Counted from the stretch's first letter, positions 27,734-35,763 are shown. The stretch is DNA of 64,000 bases from Pseudomonadota bacterium (GCA_018896025.1 JAHIND010000006.1:153824-217823); one strand, 5' to 3'. A program made the numbers and translations. The notes: generated from the letters alone by a model not told the origin.

Positions 27734-27789
27734 CTAACTATCCTCCCGCCCCGCCCTGGGAGGCGGTGTAAATATCCGATGCTGGCCGC

Positions 27790-27818
27790 ATTATCCTAGA
27801 GGGCGGGGAGCAGGTCAA
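27790..27818 (-). promoter_or_regulatory. Sigma-70-like promoter of the UXS/Nudix operon
   Basis: On the minus strand TTGACC (27818-27813) and GATAAT (27795-27790) are 17 nt apart. It is divergent from the candidate promoter at 27830. Confidence 0.65.
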
Positions 27819-27829
27819 GGCCGCCGGTC

Positions 27830-27858
27830 TTGCCGATTCCCCTGCCCCATGCTAAAAA
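27830..27858 (+). promoter_or_regulatory. Sigma-70-like promoter of the small zinc-finger/cupin genes
   Basis: TTGCCG (27830-27835) and TAAAAA (27853-27858) are separated by 17 nt. The next ATG is at 27894. Confidence 0.45.
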
Positions 27859-27893
27859 TTCAATTTACAACCATTTAGTCAGCGAGGTAAGCA

Positions 27894-28097
27894 ATGGCCG
27901 GTGAAACCTGCCGAAATCACCCCGACCGCCCATCGGTGGCCATGTGCCAGAAGTACGGTCACGGCTATTGCCTGGAATGTCTGGAAACCGACGCCCACTG
28001 CTCCGACCCTGACATCTATTGCAAGTTCCGGGAGCAGTGCCTGGTGCATTTCCATTACAAGGAACAAAAACGCGAAGCAGCCAGGGGGCGGGCATGA
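27894..28097 (+). CDS. Small B-box-like Cys/His-rich protein
   Basis: A 67-residue protein whose N-terminal half reads CRNHPDRPSVAMCQKYGHGYCLECL, with later CSDPDIYCKFREQC. The CxxHP...C...C..C spacing resembles bacterial B-box-type zinc fingers that often sit at the start of small membrane or regulatory proteins. GAGG lies 7 nt before the ATG. Its stop overlaps the start of the downstream cupin gene as ATGA (28094-28097), so the two products are probably made together. Function unknown. Confidence 0.75.
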   Translation: MAGETCRNHPDRPSVAMCQKYGHGYCLECLETDAHCSDPDIYCKFREQCLVHFHYKEQKREAARGRA

Positions 28098-28435
28098 GCA
28101 AAGAAGCGTCTTTCCCGGGTTTCATCAAAGACCTGCCCCAGGCGGCCCTTGGCCTGCAGGATGCCACCGGCTATCTCTTGGCCGGGCCCAAGGGCCAGGC
28201 GGTATTTTTCGACCTGCCCGCCGGGGCCTCGGTGCCCCTGCACAGCCACGGGGCTCAGTGGGGCATCGTGGTGTACGGCGAGTTGGAGCTGACCATTGGC
28301 GAAGAGACCAAGGTATACCGTAGCGGAGAGTGCTACGACATCCCCGCCGGAACCGCCCACGGGGCGACGGTGCTGGTGCCCTCGTTGGTCATAGACGTAT
28401 TCGCCGAACCCAACCGCTACTCTCCCCGGGGCTAG
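28094..28435 (+). CDS. Cupin-domain protein
   Basis: A 113-residue single-domain cupin. Motif 1 is PLHSHGAQWGIVVYGELELTI and motif 2 is PAGTAHGA, giving three His ligands (HSH plus H near the end) for a metal. The missing acidic ligand is replaced by Gln in AQWG. Such proteins can be isomerases, dioxygenases or sensors; no substrate can be named. It overlaps the upstream small zinc-finger gene by 4 nt. Confidence 0.82.
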   Translation: MSKEASFPGFIKDLPQAALGLQDATGYLLAGPKGQAVFFDLPAGASVPLHSHGAQWGIVVYGELELTIGEETKVYRSGECYDIPAGTAHGATVLVPSLVIDVFAEPNRYSPRG

Positions 28436-28455
28436 TCAACTTCATCGCATAAAAC

Positions 28456-28490
28456 GCGACCCGCCATTGCGGCGGGCCGCCTTTGTTTTG
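28456..28490 (+). terminator. Terminator-like hairpin after the cupin gene
   Basis: CCCGCC/GGCGGG (28460-28465 and 28471-28476), extended by GCG/CGC, is followed by a T-rich CTTTGTTTTG. It could serve both convergent transcripts. Confidence 0.6.
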
Positions 28491-28509
28491 CCTAAGCTAC
28501 GGGCCCTGC

Positions 28510-29100
28510 TCAGAACTCTGTGACCTCTCCACCCCGAATGGCCCGGCGCTGGCCGGAGTTGAGGTCCAGGGTCACTCCGGGCTCGATGATGCCTTCCCTG
28601 GTGTAGCCCCGGTCCTCCCAGAAGCCGCCCTGCATCTTGTCGCCAAAGGTGACTCCCGCCAGCCACTTGGCGCTCTTGTAGCCCCAGAGGTGCGGCACCA
28701 GCATGCGCAAGGGGCCGCCGAAGTCCGTTTCCAGGGGCTCGTCCTCGACCCCCAGCACCAGCATCACCCGGGGGTGGTCCAGGTCCTTCAGGCTCACCGT
28801 GGTGGTATAGCCCCCGCCCTGGCTGGTGAAGGTGGCGTGGCTGGCCCCCGGCTCCGGTTCCAGCCCGGCCAGGAAGTCGCGCCACAGCACCCCTTGCCAG
28901 CGGGCCCGCAGGCTGAAGCCCGACACCGAGGTGAGGCGGGCGTCCACCTCGCTCTGGGGCATGGCCCTGATGTCCTCCAAGTCGAACTCGCGCTCCGTGG
29001 CCACCATGCCGTCCACGGTGAGTCGCCACTGGTCCGGGCCGATGGTGGGCCGCCCTCCCGCGCTGAAGGCGGGCATGCGGTGCTGGGACATGTAGCTCAT
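28510..29100 (-). CDS. Sulfite-oxidase-fold (Oxidored_molyb) protein without the Mo-ligand Cys
   Basis: A 196-residue protein of the YedY/sulfite-oxidase molybdopterin-binding fold, with no obvious signal peptide. The C-terminal pattern WLAGVTFGDKMQGGFWEDRGY is typical. The Mo-coordinating Cys of the family, usually in CVTGWS, is Ser here: the stretch reads LTSVSGFS and the codon is TCG. Either the protein no longer binds Mo in the usual way or it belongs to a cofactor-free branch. It overlaps the upstream inhibitor gene by 4 nt (ATGA). Confidence 0.78.
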   Translation of the reverse strand: MSYMSQHRMPAFSAGGRPTIGPDQWRLTVDGMVATEREFDLEDIRAMPQSEVDARLTSVSGFSLRARWQGVLWRDFLAGLEPEPGASHATFTSQGGGYTTTVSLKDLDHPRVMLVLGVEDEPLETDFGGPLRMLVPHLWGYKSAKWLAGVTFGDKMQGGFWEDRGYTREGIIEPGVTLDLNSGQRRAIRGGEVTEF

Positions 29101-29537
29101 CTGACCTCAACCTCCAGGCTGCGGGTCTTGGCCGGTTTCTTGTCCTTTTCCCAGGGCCGGGCGTAGTTGAGCACGATCATGGCCCTGCCCGGCCCCATGG
29201 CCTGGAAGGTCCATATCTCCTGGCCGCCCACGCCCACGCGTGGCTTGCCGTCCGGCCCTTCGGCCTTGTCGGGCACATAGTTGTTGGTGACCAGCTTGAC
29301 CACCTTGGGGTCGGGCACCTTGGCCAGCATCCACTTGTAGCCGGTGGTGTGGTTGGCGGCCAGGGTCACCTGGAACACTTGGTCCTGCTGGAGCACCAGG
29401 GTCTGCACCGGCCCGGCGGCCCAGGCCGGCCCGGCCACCAGCAGCAGGGCCAGCAGCGGCAGCAGCCTCAACCAGCGGAGCAAGGCCCTACTCCGGGAAC
29501 TTGAGGGTGAGAAGTTGGCCGCCATCTTCCTTTTCAC
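29097..29537 (-). CDS. Chagasin-like (I42) cysteine-protease inhibitor, exported
   Basis: A 146-residue protein with a hydrophobic signal sequence ending AGPAWA-AG, then a domain with the three I42/chagasin loops: NHTTGYKW, GVGGQEIW and LNYARPWE. Chagasin-family proteins block papain-like cysteine proteases, and the bacterial ones act in the periplasm or outside. A GTG start at 29537 would overlap the upstream gene by 50 nt; an in-frame ATG 12 nt later also fits. It is coupled to the SUOX-fold gene downstream. Confidence 0.78.
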   Translation of the reverse strand: MKRKMAANFSPSSSRSRALLRWLRLLPLLALLLVAGPAWAAGPVQTLVLQQDQVFQVTLAANHTTGYKWMLAKVPDPKVVKLVTNNYVPDKAEGPDGKPRVGVGGQEIWTFQAMGPGRAMIVLNYARPWEKDKKPAKTRSLEVEVR

Positions 29538-29910
29538 TCTTCACCTTGACCTCCAGGTTGTCGTTGCGCACCCCCAGAGCCAGCAGGGCCTTGACCTTGT
29601 CGCCCTCGGCGTGGGTCATGGCCCGCACCGCCTCCATCACCTTGGGGCCGATCTGTGCGCCGGGAGAAGGAAGGGTGCTGGCCCGGTATTTGGCCTGCAC
29701 CGTGACCTCGCCGCCCGGGGCCTGGAACAGGGTGATCTTCTTGGCCCCGGCGTTGACCGCGTGCAGCACGGTGAGCGCCAGCCACTTCAGGGCCGCCTCG
29801 TCCTTGTCCTCGTCCTGGGCCAGCTTGGACATCTCCTCAAGGTAGTCGGTGGTGGCGAAGCAGTCGCAAAGCTCCTGAACCTTCAGGTGCAAATTTCTCT
29901 TGTCTTCCAT
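29488..29910 (-). CDS. Conserved hypothetical protein
   Basis: A 140-residue soluble protein I cannot assign. It is acidic and alpha/beta in character, with MEDKRNLHLKVQELCDCFATTDYL at the N terminus, no signal peptide and no recognised catalytic motif. It is the first gene of a three-gene minus-strand set with the chagasin-like inhibitor and the SUOX-fold protein. Its 3' end overlaps the inhibitor's 5' end. Confidence 0.7.
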   Translation of the reverse strand: MEDKRNLHLKVQELCDCFATTDYLEEMSKLAQDEDKDEAALKWLALTVLHAVNAGAKKITLFQAPGGEVTVQAKYRASTLPSPGAQIGPKVMEAVRAMTHAEGDKVKALLALGVRNDNLEVKVKSEKEDGGQLLTLKFPE

Positions 29911-30080
29911 GGTATTGCCTTACTCCATTGCAGAAGGTGTTTTGCCTTTACCTTAAAATTGTAAGCCATGCCGCCGAACGAGACCAAATCATTCGGCGCT
30001 TCGGCTTGCCCCTGGGGCGGCGGCCCCTTATTCTAGGAATAAGACTCGGCAGCCAACCCCACTCTTTGAAAGCGGCGGCG

Positions 30081-31235
30081 ATGAACCACGAACCCATCCC
30101 CTTCGAGCGCCTGAACTTTTTCCTGAAGCAACTGGAGCTGGACCACCAGGCCCAGGAGCGCCTGGCCCCCTGGCGGCAATATTTCATGGACCAGAGCCAC
30201 GAGTTCGGCCGCGAGTTTTGCCGCTATTTCCTGGCCATCGAACGCACCAGGCACATTTTGGAGCAGGGGGAAAACCTGCCCCGCCTGGAAAAGGTGCTGG
30301 GCCAGTGGTTCCACGCCCTGTTCAGCGAGGAGTTTTCGCAACGCTTTCTCACCTACCTGTGGAACAGCGGAGTGCGCCACGTCAACCTCAGCCTGGACCA
30401 ACGTTTCGTGAACCTGGGCTATGCCATGGCCCGCCAGTTCTGTCACCGCATCGTGGACGAGAAGATACCCCCCGACCAGCAGGAGGGCGTGGCCGAGGTG
30501 GTGGACCGCATGCTGGACTTTTGCGTGCTGGTGGCCACCGACTCCTTCATCACCATGACCTCGCGCTGCGACCGGCAGATGATCGAGGGCATCGCCCACC
30601 AGGTGCGCAACCCCATCACCATCATCGGCGGCAACATCCGCCGCCTGCAAAAAAAGACCGATCCGGCCAGCCCGGCCTTCCTGGCCTACGAGATGGTGCT
30701 CAAGGAGAACCAGCGCCTGGAGCGCATGATGGGCGACATCGCCATGTACACCGGCATGTTCCAGGAAGACGCAGCGCCCCAGCTCTGCTCCTTGGCCGAC
30801 TACCTGGACCTGGCCCACCGCTGGGTGCTGCAACGGGGCCTCATGCAGGGAGTGGCTTGGCAGCCGGAGTTGCCCTCCGGCTTCGACCAGGTGCTATGCG
30901 ACCCCCAGGACCTGGAGGCCATGCTGCGCTATGTCCTGGAAAACGCGGCCGAGGCGGCGGACCCGGAGCGTCCCCTAGTGGAGGCGGCCTCGGGGCCGGA
31001 CAAGGACCCACACCTGGTGTGCTTGGCCATCAGCAACAACGGCAAGACCCCGGAGGCCATGGATATGGACGAAATCCTGAGCCCCTTCCACTCCACCAAA
31101 CCCATGGGCACCGGCCTGGGCCTGCCCATCGTCTCCCTGGCTGCCCGGCGCAACCTGGGAGTCCTCAGCCTGGAGCCCAACCCCGAGGGCGGAGCCGTGT
31201 GCCGCCTGAGCCTGCCTTTCCCACCCAAGGATTAG
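30081..31235 (+). CDS. Globin-like sensor histidine kinase
   Basis: A 384-residue soluble kinase. The N-terminal half (about 1-160) is all-helical, and SGVRHVNLSLDQRFVNLGYA resembles the F-helix region of protoglobin-type sensors; H100 would be the proximal haem ligand. The kinase half has an H-box (GIAHQVRNP, about H172), an N-box (LENAAEAA) and GTGLGLPIVSLAAR. No membrane segment is present. If haem binds, it could sense O2, NO or CO. No response regulator is next to it. The start is the ATG at 30081; the frame is open further upstream to 29928. Confidence 0.78.
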   Translation: MNHEPIPFERLNFFLKQLELDHQAQERLAPWRQYFMDQSHEFGREFCRYFLAIERTRHILEQGENLPRLEKVLGQWFHALFSEEFSQRFLTYLWNSGVRHVNLSLDQRFVNLGYAMARQFCHRIVDEKIPPDQQEGVAEVVDRMLDFCVLVATDSFITMTSRCDRQMIEGIAHQVRNPITIIGGNIRRLQKKTDPASPAFLAYEMVLKENQRLERMMGDIAMYTGMFQEDAAPQLCSLADYLDLAHRWVLQRGLMQGVAWQPELPSGFDQVLCDPQDLEAMLRYVLENAAEAADPERPLVEAASGPDKDPHLVCLAISNNGKTPEAMDMDEILSPFHSTKPMGTGLGLPIVSLAARRNLGVLSLEPNPEGGAVCRLSLPFPPKD

Positions 31236-32125
31236 GCCTGAGATATAAGCAAATCCATCAGGGCCTGCTGGTGGGAGGCCAGCGCCCTGCCCTTGCGGCT
31301 CAGGATTACGATGCGGTCGCTGGGTAGCAGATGCTCCAGGGACAGGGCTCTGAGGTTCCATTTGCGCAGCCCCGGCGGCTCCCCGGCGATGGAGGCAAAG
31401 GCCAGGCCCAGACCCTGCTCCACCAGGGCGGCGCTCACCTCGGCGTTGGCCGACTCCATGATCACTCGGCAGGGCAGCCCCTGGCTGAGAAACATCTCAT
31501 CCAAGGCGGCGCGGTGAGAGAAATCCGGCGAGGGCGGCGGCAGCACCAGGCGATAACGGCTGATCTCGGCCAGATCCAGGGGACGGCGACGCCTGCAAAG
31601 GGGATGGCCCTGGGGGACCAGCAGCACCGGGCGCACCGTTTTCCAGGCCTGGGCCTTGAGCCCCCTGGGGGCCTGCGAAGCCAGGGCCAGGCCCAGATCC
31701 GCCTCTCCGGAGCGCAAAAGCTGCACCACCTGGCCCTGGGGCCGGTCCCACAGGGTCAGCTCCACGCCGGGATGCTCCCGGCCATAGGCGGCCAGCAGTG
31801 GGGGCAAAAGCTGCACCAGAGTGGTAAGGGGCGCGGCCAGGCGCAGGCGTTGGCGGGGCCCCTCGCCCAACTCGGCCAGCTCCTCCCTGAGGGCCTGCTC
31901 TTCCCGGTTGGCCAGTTCGCAAAAGGCCAGCAGGCGCTCCCCGGCCCTGGTGAGGCGCACCCCTCCCCTGCCGGAGCGCTCCACCAGCAGGCAACCCAGG
32001 TCAGCTTCCAGAGCCTTGATCTGTTGGCTCACCGCGGGCTGGGTGCGCAAGGTGAGCTGGGCCGCCTTGCTGAAGCTGCCGGTGCGGGCCAAGTGGCGGA
32101 AGGCGTTTAGCTGCTGCCATTCCAT
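31232..32125 (-). CDS. LysR-family transcriptional regulator
   Basis: A 297-residue LysR protein with an N-terminal winged HTH (FSKAAQLTLRTQPAVSQQIKALE) and a periplasmic-binding-protein-like effector domain. It is divergent from the FlK-type thioesterase at 32214 across an AT-rich 88-bp gap, the classic layout of a LysR regulator and its target. The stop overlaps the stop of the convergent sensor kinase by 4 nt. The effector is unknown. Confidence 0.9.
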   Translation of the reverse strand: MEWQQLNAFRHLARTGSFSKAAQLTLRTQPAVSQQIKALEADLGCLLVERSGRGGVRLTRAGERLLAFCELANREEQALREELAELGEGPRQRLRLAAPLTTLVQLLPPLLAAYGREHPGVELTLWDRPQGQVVQLLRSGEADLGLALASQAPRGLKAQAWKTVRPVLLVPQGHPLCRRRRPLDLAEISRYRLVLPPPSPDFSHRAALDEMFLSQGLPCRVIMESANAEVSAALVEQGLGLAFASIAGEPPGLRKWNLRALSLEHLLPSDRIVILSRKGRALASHQQALMDLLISQA

Positions 32126-32213
32126 AATATTTCCTTATATATTTATTTAACTTTATTAATTTTACTTATTGCCTGTCCACCTCCATATTGGAAGAAAAAC
32201 CAAGGAGGCAAAC

Positions 32214-32651
32214 ATGCTCCCCAGCCTCAAGCCAGGCCTTAAGTTCACCTTCGCCTACAAGGTGCCCCCGGAGCGTACCGTGCCCTGCCTGTTGCCCGAG
32301 TCTCCGGAGTTTCAGCAGATGCCCCAGGTGTTGGCCACCGGCTACATGGTGGGCTTGTTCGAGTGGGCCTGCATCCTGGCCCTGAACCCCCACCTGGACT
32401 GGCCCCGCGAACAGAGCGTGGGCATAGAGGTGCGCCTTAGCCACCTGGCGGCCACGCCGCCGGGGCTCACCGTGCGCATCAGCGGGGAACTGGTCAAAAT
32501 ACAGGGACGCCGCCTGGAGTTCGCCATGCAGGGCCACGACGGGGTGGAGCTGATCTCCGAGGGCACCCACGGCCGCTACATCATCGACGCGGGGCGCTTC
32601 AACGAAAAAGCGGCGGCCAAGCGCGCCGCCGCCCTGGGGGAGGATACCTAG
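32214..32651 (+). CDS. FlK-family thioesterase (hot-dog fold)
   Basis: A 145-residue hot-dog thioesterase of the fluoroacetyl-CoA thioesterase-like family. LATGYMVGLFEWAC and VRLSHLAATPPG match the family's Glu and His active-site regions. The usual substrate in most bacteria is an acyl-CoA, not fluoroacetyl-CoA. The start at 32214 is chosen for AAGGAGG 5 nt upstream. It is divergent from a LysR regulator that probably controls it. Confidence 0.85.
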   Translation: MLPSLKPGLKFTFAYKVPPERTVPCLLPESPEFQQMPQVLATGYMVGLFEWACILALNPHLDWPREQSVGIEVRLSHLAATPPGLTVRISGELVKIQGRRLEFAMQGHDGVELISEGTHGRYIIDAGRFNEKAAAKRAAALGEDT

Positions 32652-33142
32652 GCTACCGGCTGAAACTTCTCGTGCACCGCGCCGCACACCGGGCAACGCT
32701 CCGGCGCGCTGCCCGTGGCCAGCCAGCCGCATATGGAGCAGACCAAATAGGGCCCGGCCTCCGGGCCACTCTCGTCCATGGCCTGGGCCAGCTCTCCCTG
32801 ACGCTGGGCCACTTGGGCCGACTGGTCCAGGGCGGTGCCGTCCACCCGGCGTCCGGCCTGGTCGGCCTGGGCCACCAGCTCAGCGTAACTCTGGAGCAGG
32901 CCGGGCAGCATCTCCTGCCTGGTCTCGCCCAGGTTGGCCGCGCCGTCGCCCAGCTTCCCCCGCATGAGCATGAGAAAGCGCCGAGCGTGCACCTTGAGCG
33001 ATGCGGCCAAAGCGTCGTAAAGCTCGGCCTCCTGGGGCCGCTGTTGGCTGCGGGCCTGCTGGGCGAACATCTCCAGGCGGGCCTGAGCCAGGCTGGCCTG
33101 AAGGAAAGCTTTTTGCAAATGAGCTTGAGGGGCTTGGCTCAT
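32648..33142 (-). CDS. Rubrerythrin-like protein with C-terminal rubredoxin-type zinc/iron knuckle
   Basis: A 164-residue protein. The C terminus (LVCSICGWLATGSAPERCPVCG) is the rubredoxin-like metal domain of rubrerythrins, with two CxxC pairs. The N-terminal helices resemble a ferritin-like bundle, but I do not see the full set of diiron Glu/ExxH ligands, so peroxidase activity is doubtful. The start is the ATG at 33142 behind AAAGGA. It follows the editing-domain gene by 10 nt in one minus-strand set. Confidence 0.72.
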   Translation of the reverse strand: MSQAPQAHLQKAFLQASLAQARLEMFAQQARSQQRPQEAELYDALAASLKVHARRFLMLMRGKLGDGAANLGETRQEMLPGLLQSYAELVAQADQAGRRVDGTALDQSAQVAQRQGELAQAMDESGPEAGPYLVCSICGWLATGSAPERCPVCGAVHEKFQPVA

Positions 33143-33152
33143 GTCGTTCCTT

Positions 33153-33563
33153 TCAAATATCCTTGAACACCTTGGCCAGGGATTCACCGGCCACGTGCAT
33201 CTTCCATTCGTTGAGATAGCCGAAGGGCGTGGCGCTCACCTCGTAGCCGGTGTCGCCCAGACGCTGGGCGGCGCGGGCGGCCAAATCCTGGGCAAGCTCG
33301 GGCGGGGCCTTGCTGGTGGAGAGATGGCCGAAGGAGTGGAGCACCACCCGCTTGGTGCCGAACTTGCCCGCCAGCCACTTTATGTTCTTGAGCATCTTGC
33401 TGAGCACCTTGGCTTCGCGGCCCTGATCCTCGGCCTCGGCATGGTAGAATACCACCACCGCCTCGTCGGCCTGGCCGCCCTCCGGGGCGTCCGGGGCATC
33501 TTCCAGCGATTTGGCAAAGGGACGGTGCCAAAAGCTGGGCGCGTAGAACATCAGCAGCTTCAC
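33153..33563 (-). CDS. Free-standing threonyl-tRNA synthetase editing-domain (archaeal ED type)
   Basis: A 136-residue protein resembling the DTD-like editing domain at the N terminus of archaeal ThrRS (tRNA-Thr_ED). Matches are VVLHSFGHLSTSKAPPELAQ (family: YAHLSS...AP) and TPFGYLNEWKMHVAGESLAK. Such domains hydrolyse seryl-tRNA(Thr) or D-aminoacyl-tRNA. Bacterial ThrRS normally uses a different editing domain, so a detached archaeal-type copy here is unusual. It begins with GTG and overlaps the upstream thioesterase gene by 4 nt (GTGA). The function in trans is inferred. Confidence 0.72.
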   Translation of the reverse strand: MKLLMFYAPSFWHRPFAKSLEDAPDAPEGGQADEAVVVFYHAEAEDQGREAKVLSKMLKNIKWLAGKFGTKRVVLHSFGHLSTSKAPPELAQDLAARAAQRLGDTGYEVSATPFGYLNEWKMHVAGESLAKVFKDI

Positions 33564-34057
33564 GCCTTGCCCTTGGCCCTGCCCTGCTTTTCCCGCACTT
33601 TTTCGGCCAAGCGTACGTTACGCCGGCTCATGGCCTCGGCATTGCGCCGCTGCTGGGCGGCGGTTTCCAGAATCAATCCCGGCACCGGGGCCGGCTGCTT
33701 GTGCTCGTCCAGGGCCACGAAGGTGAGATAGGCGCTGGCCACGTGCCGCACCTGGCCCTTTTGGGGATTTTCCGCCTCCACCCGCACCCCTATCTCCATG
33801 GAGCTTTTACCCACCAGGTTCAGGCCAGCCTTTAGGAACAACAACTCGCCCACGTAGACCGGGTTGTGGAAATCCAAGCGGTCGATGCTGGCGGTCACCG
33901 CGTTGCCCGCCGCGTGGCGCAGGGCCACCACCCCGGCGGCGGAGTCGATGTTTTTCATGATCACACCACCGTGTACGTTGCCGGCGGGGTTGGCGTCCGC
34001 CGGCTCCATAACCACGGCCATGACTACGCTGCTGTCACTGACACGTTTACTTTCCAT
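33560..34057 (-). CDS. Acyl-CoA thioesterase (YciA/ACOT hot-dog family)
   Basis: A 165-residue hot-dog thioesterase with NPAGNVHGGVIMKNIDSAAG and SIDRLDFHNPVYVGELLFLKAGL, the signature of YciA/cytosolic long-chain acyl-CoA hydrolases. It hydrolyses acyl-CoA to free acid and CoA. It is the first gene of a minus-strand set with the editing-domain and rubrerythrin-like genes. A basic C-terminal tail (RAKGKA) follows the fold. Confidence 0.86.
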   Translation of the reverse strand: MESKRVSDSSVVMAVVMEPADANPAGNVHGGVIMKNIDSAAGVVALRHAAGNAVTASIDRLDFHNPVYVGELLFLKAGLNLVGKSSMEIGVRVEAENPQKGQVRHVASAYLTFVALDEHKQPAPVPGLILETAAQQRRNAEAMSRRNVRLAEKVREKQGRAKGKA

Positions 34058-34146
34058 GACAATACCTTTTTGACCTGTCCGGGGTGTTGGTTTTGCCTTA
34101 AGCTTACCGGTATGAAGCGCATAATGGCAAACAAAGGTGGAGCGAT

Positions 34147-35562
34147 ATGAGCCAGCCTCGAAAAACTAAAATAGTGGCCACCATCGGCCCGGCCAGCGCC
34201 GACCCCCAGGTGCTGGGCAAAGTCATCGCCGCCGGTCTGGACGTGGCCCGCTTGAACTTCTCCCACGGCGACCACGCCAGCCACCAAAAGACCATGGAAC
34301 TAGTGCGACGCCTGGCCAAAGAGCAAGGCCGCACCGTGGCCATCCTGCAGGATTTGGCCGGTCCCAAGATACGCCTGGGCGATCTGCCAGAGCCCATGTG
34401 GCTGGAAGCGGGCCAGGAGGTGGATCTGACCCCCGGGGCCACCGCCGCGCCGGGGGTGCTGCCCGTGGATTACGCCGGCCTGGTGGAGGACGTGGCTCCC
34501 GGACAGAGCATTCTTTTGGCCGACGGCATGGTGGAACTCAAGGTGGCCCGAGTGGCCGGAGGCCGAGTCACCGCCATGGTCAAGGTGGGCGGCGAGGTCA
34601 GTTCCCGCAAGGGGGTGAACCTGCCCACCAGCGAGCTGGGCGTCAGCTCCTTCACCGCCAAGGACCAGCGCGACCTGGAGATGGGCCTGGCCGCCGGAGT
34701 GGATCTGGTGGCCCTGTCCTTCGTGCGCAGCGAAAGGGACCTGGCCCCGGTGCGCGAGCGCCTGAACCACTGCGAAAACCCTCCCCTGCTGGTGGCCAAG
34801 ATCGAAAAACCCCAGGCGGTGGATCGGCTGCACGAAATATTGGCCGCGGTGGACGGAGTCATGGTGGCGCGCGGCGACCTAGGGGTGGAGATGCCCCTGG
34901 AGCAGGTGCCCCTGATCCAAAAGCGCATCATCGCCGAGGGCCGCCGGGCGGGCAAGGTGGTGGTCACCGCCACCCAGATGCTGCGCTCCATGATGGACAA
35001 CCCCCGCCCCACCAGGGCCGAAGCCGCCGACGTGGCCAACGCCATCCTGGACGGCACCGACGCGGTTATGCTCTCCGATGAGACCGCCATGGGCTCCTAC
35101 CCGGTGGAGTCGGTGGCTATGATGGACCGCCTGTGCCGGGCCGTGGAAGGCAATGTGAACAGCGAGACCCTGCTCAAGGAGGAGCTGAGCCCCCTGCTCC
35201 CGGCGGTGGCCGCCGCGCTCAGCCGGGCCGCCTGCTGGCTGTCGCGGGACCTGAAGCCCGCGGCCATCGTGGCCTCCACCACCAGCGGCAGCACCGCCCG
35301 GCTCATCAGCCGCTACCGCCCGGAGGCCACCTTCGTGGGGCTCACCCCCGACCCCTCCACCTGCCGCCAACTGGCCTTGTCCTGGGGCGTGGTGCCGGCG
35401 TTGGTGGAGCCCTTCGAGGACATCGAAGAAATGGCCCAGCGGGCCGCGCGGTGGATACTGGACAACGGCCTGGCCCAGCCCGGCGAGCACATCATCCTCA
35501 CCGGCGGCGTGCCGGTGGGCACCCCCGGCACCACCAACCTGTTGAAGGTCCTGGAACTGTAA
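34147..35562 (+). CDS. pyk: Pyruvate kinase
   Basis: A 471-residue pyruvate kinase converting phosphoenolpyruvate and ADP to pyruvate and ATP. The N-terminal RKTKIVATIGPAS, the DVARLNFSHG stretch, ARGDLGVEMPL and ATQMLRSMMDNPRPTRAE are standard, and the C-terminal allosteric domain is complete. GGTGGAG lies upstream of the ATG. It is divergent from the acyl-CoA thioesterase gene. Confidence 0.96.
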   Translation: MSQPRKTKIVATIGPASADPQVLGKVIAAGLDVARLNFSHGDHASHQKTMELVRRLAKEQGRTVAILQDLAGPKIRLGDLPEPMWLEAGQEVDLTPGATAAPGVLPVDYAGLVEDVAPGQSILLADGMVELKVARVAGGRVTAMVKVGGEVSSRKGVNLPTSELGVSSFTAKDQRDLEMGLAAGVDLVALSFVRSERDLAPVRERLNHCENPPLLVAKIEKPQAVDRLHEILAAVDGVMVARGDLGVEMPLEQVPLIQKRIIAEGRRAGKVVVTATQMLRSMMDNPRPTRAEAADVANAILDGTDAVMLSDETAMGSYPVESVAMMDRLCRAVEGNVNSETLLKEELSPLLPAVAAALSRAACWLSRDLKPAAIVASTTSGSTARLISRYRPEATFVGLTPDPSTCRQLALSWGVVPALVEPFEDIEEMAQRAARWILDNGLAQPGEHIILTGGVPVGTPGTTNLLKVLEL

Positions 35563-35655
35563 GACGGGCCCCGGCGGAGGGCAGGCGGGCGCAACCTGAC
35601 GCTTGCCCCGCCGGGCTGCCGCCGGACATCGGCTATCGCAATAACAAAAGCCTAT

Positions 35656-35721
35656 TTGACTGGTCAAATTTAATTAAGTTATCCTCTAGTATGCGTCCGG
35701 TTAACCGAACCGGACGTTTTT
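35656..35721 (+). promoter_or_regulatory. Operator-overlapped promoter and early hairpin before the hybrid kinase
   Basis: TTGACT (35656-35661) and TATCCT (35680-35685) are 18 nt apart. The palindrome ATTTGAC-TG-GTCAAAT (35654-35669) covers the -35 box. Right after the predicted start is an 8-bp hairpin (35695-35702 with 35708-35715) followed by five T residues. It may terminate pyk transcription or act as an early attenuator for the kinase gene at 35764. Confidence 0.45.
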
Positions 35722-35763
35722 CTCGCGGCGAATCCCCCTTTTCGGCATGGGAACCAGCTTTTT

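Noticed and set aside
29928..30080. An upstream TTG start for the globin-like kinase, adding 51 residues
   Set aside because: The extra segment has no domain character and lacks a ribosome site; the ATG at 30081 starts the helical domain directly.
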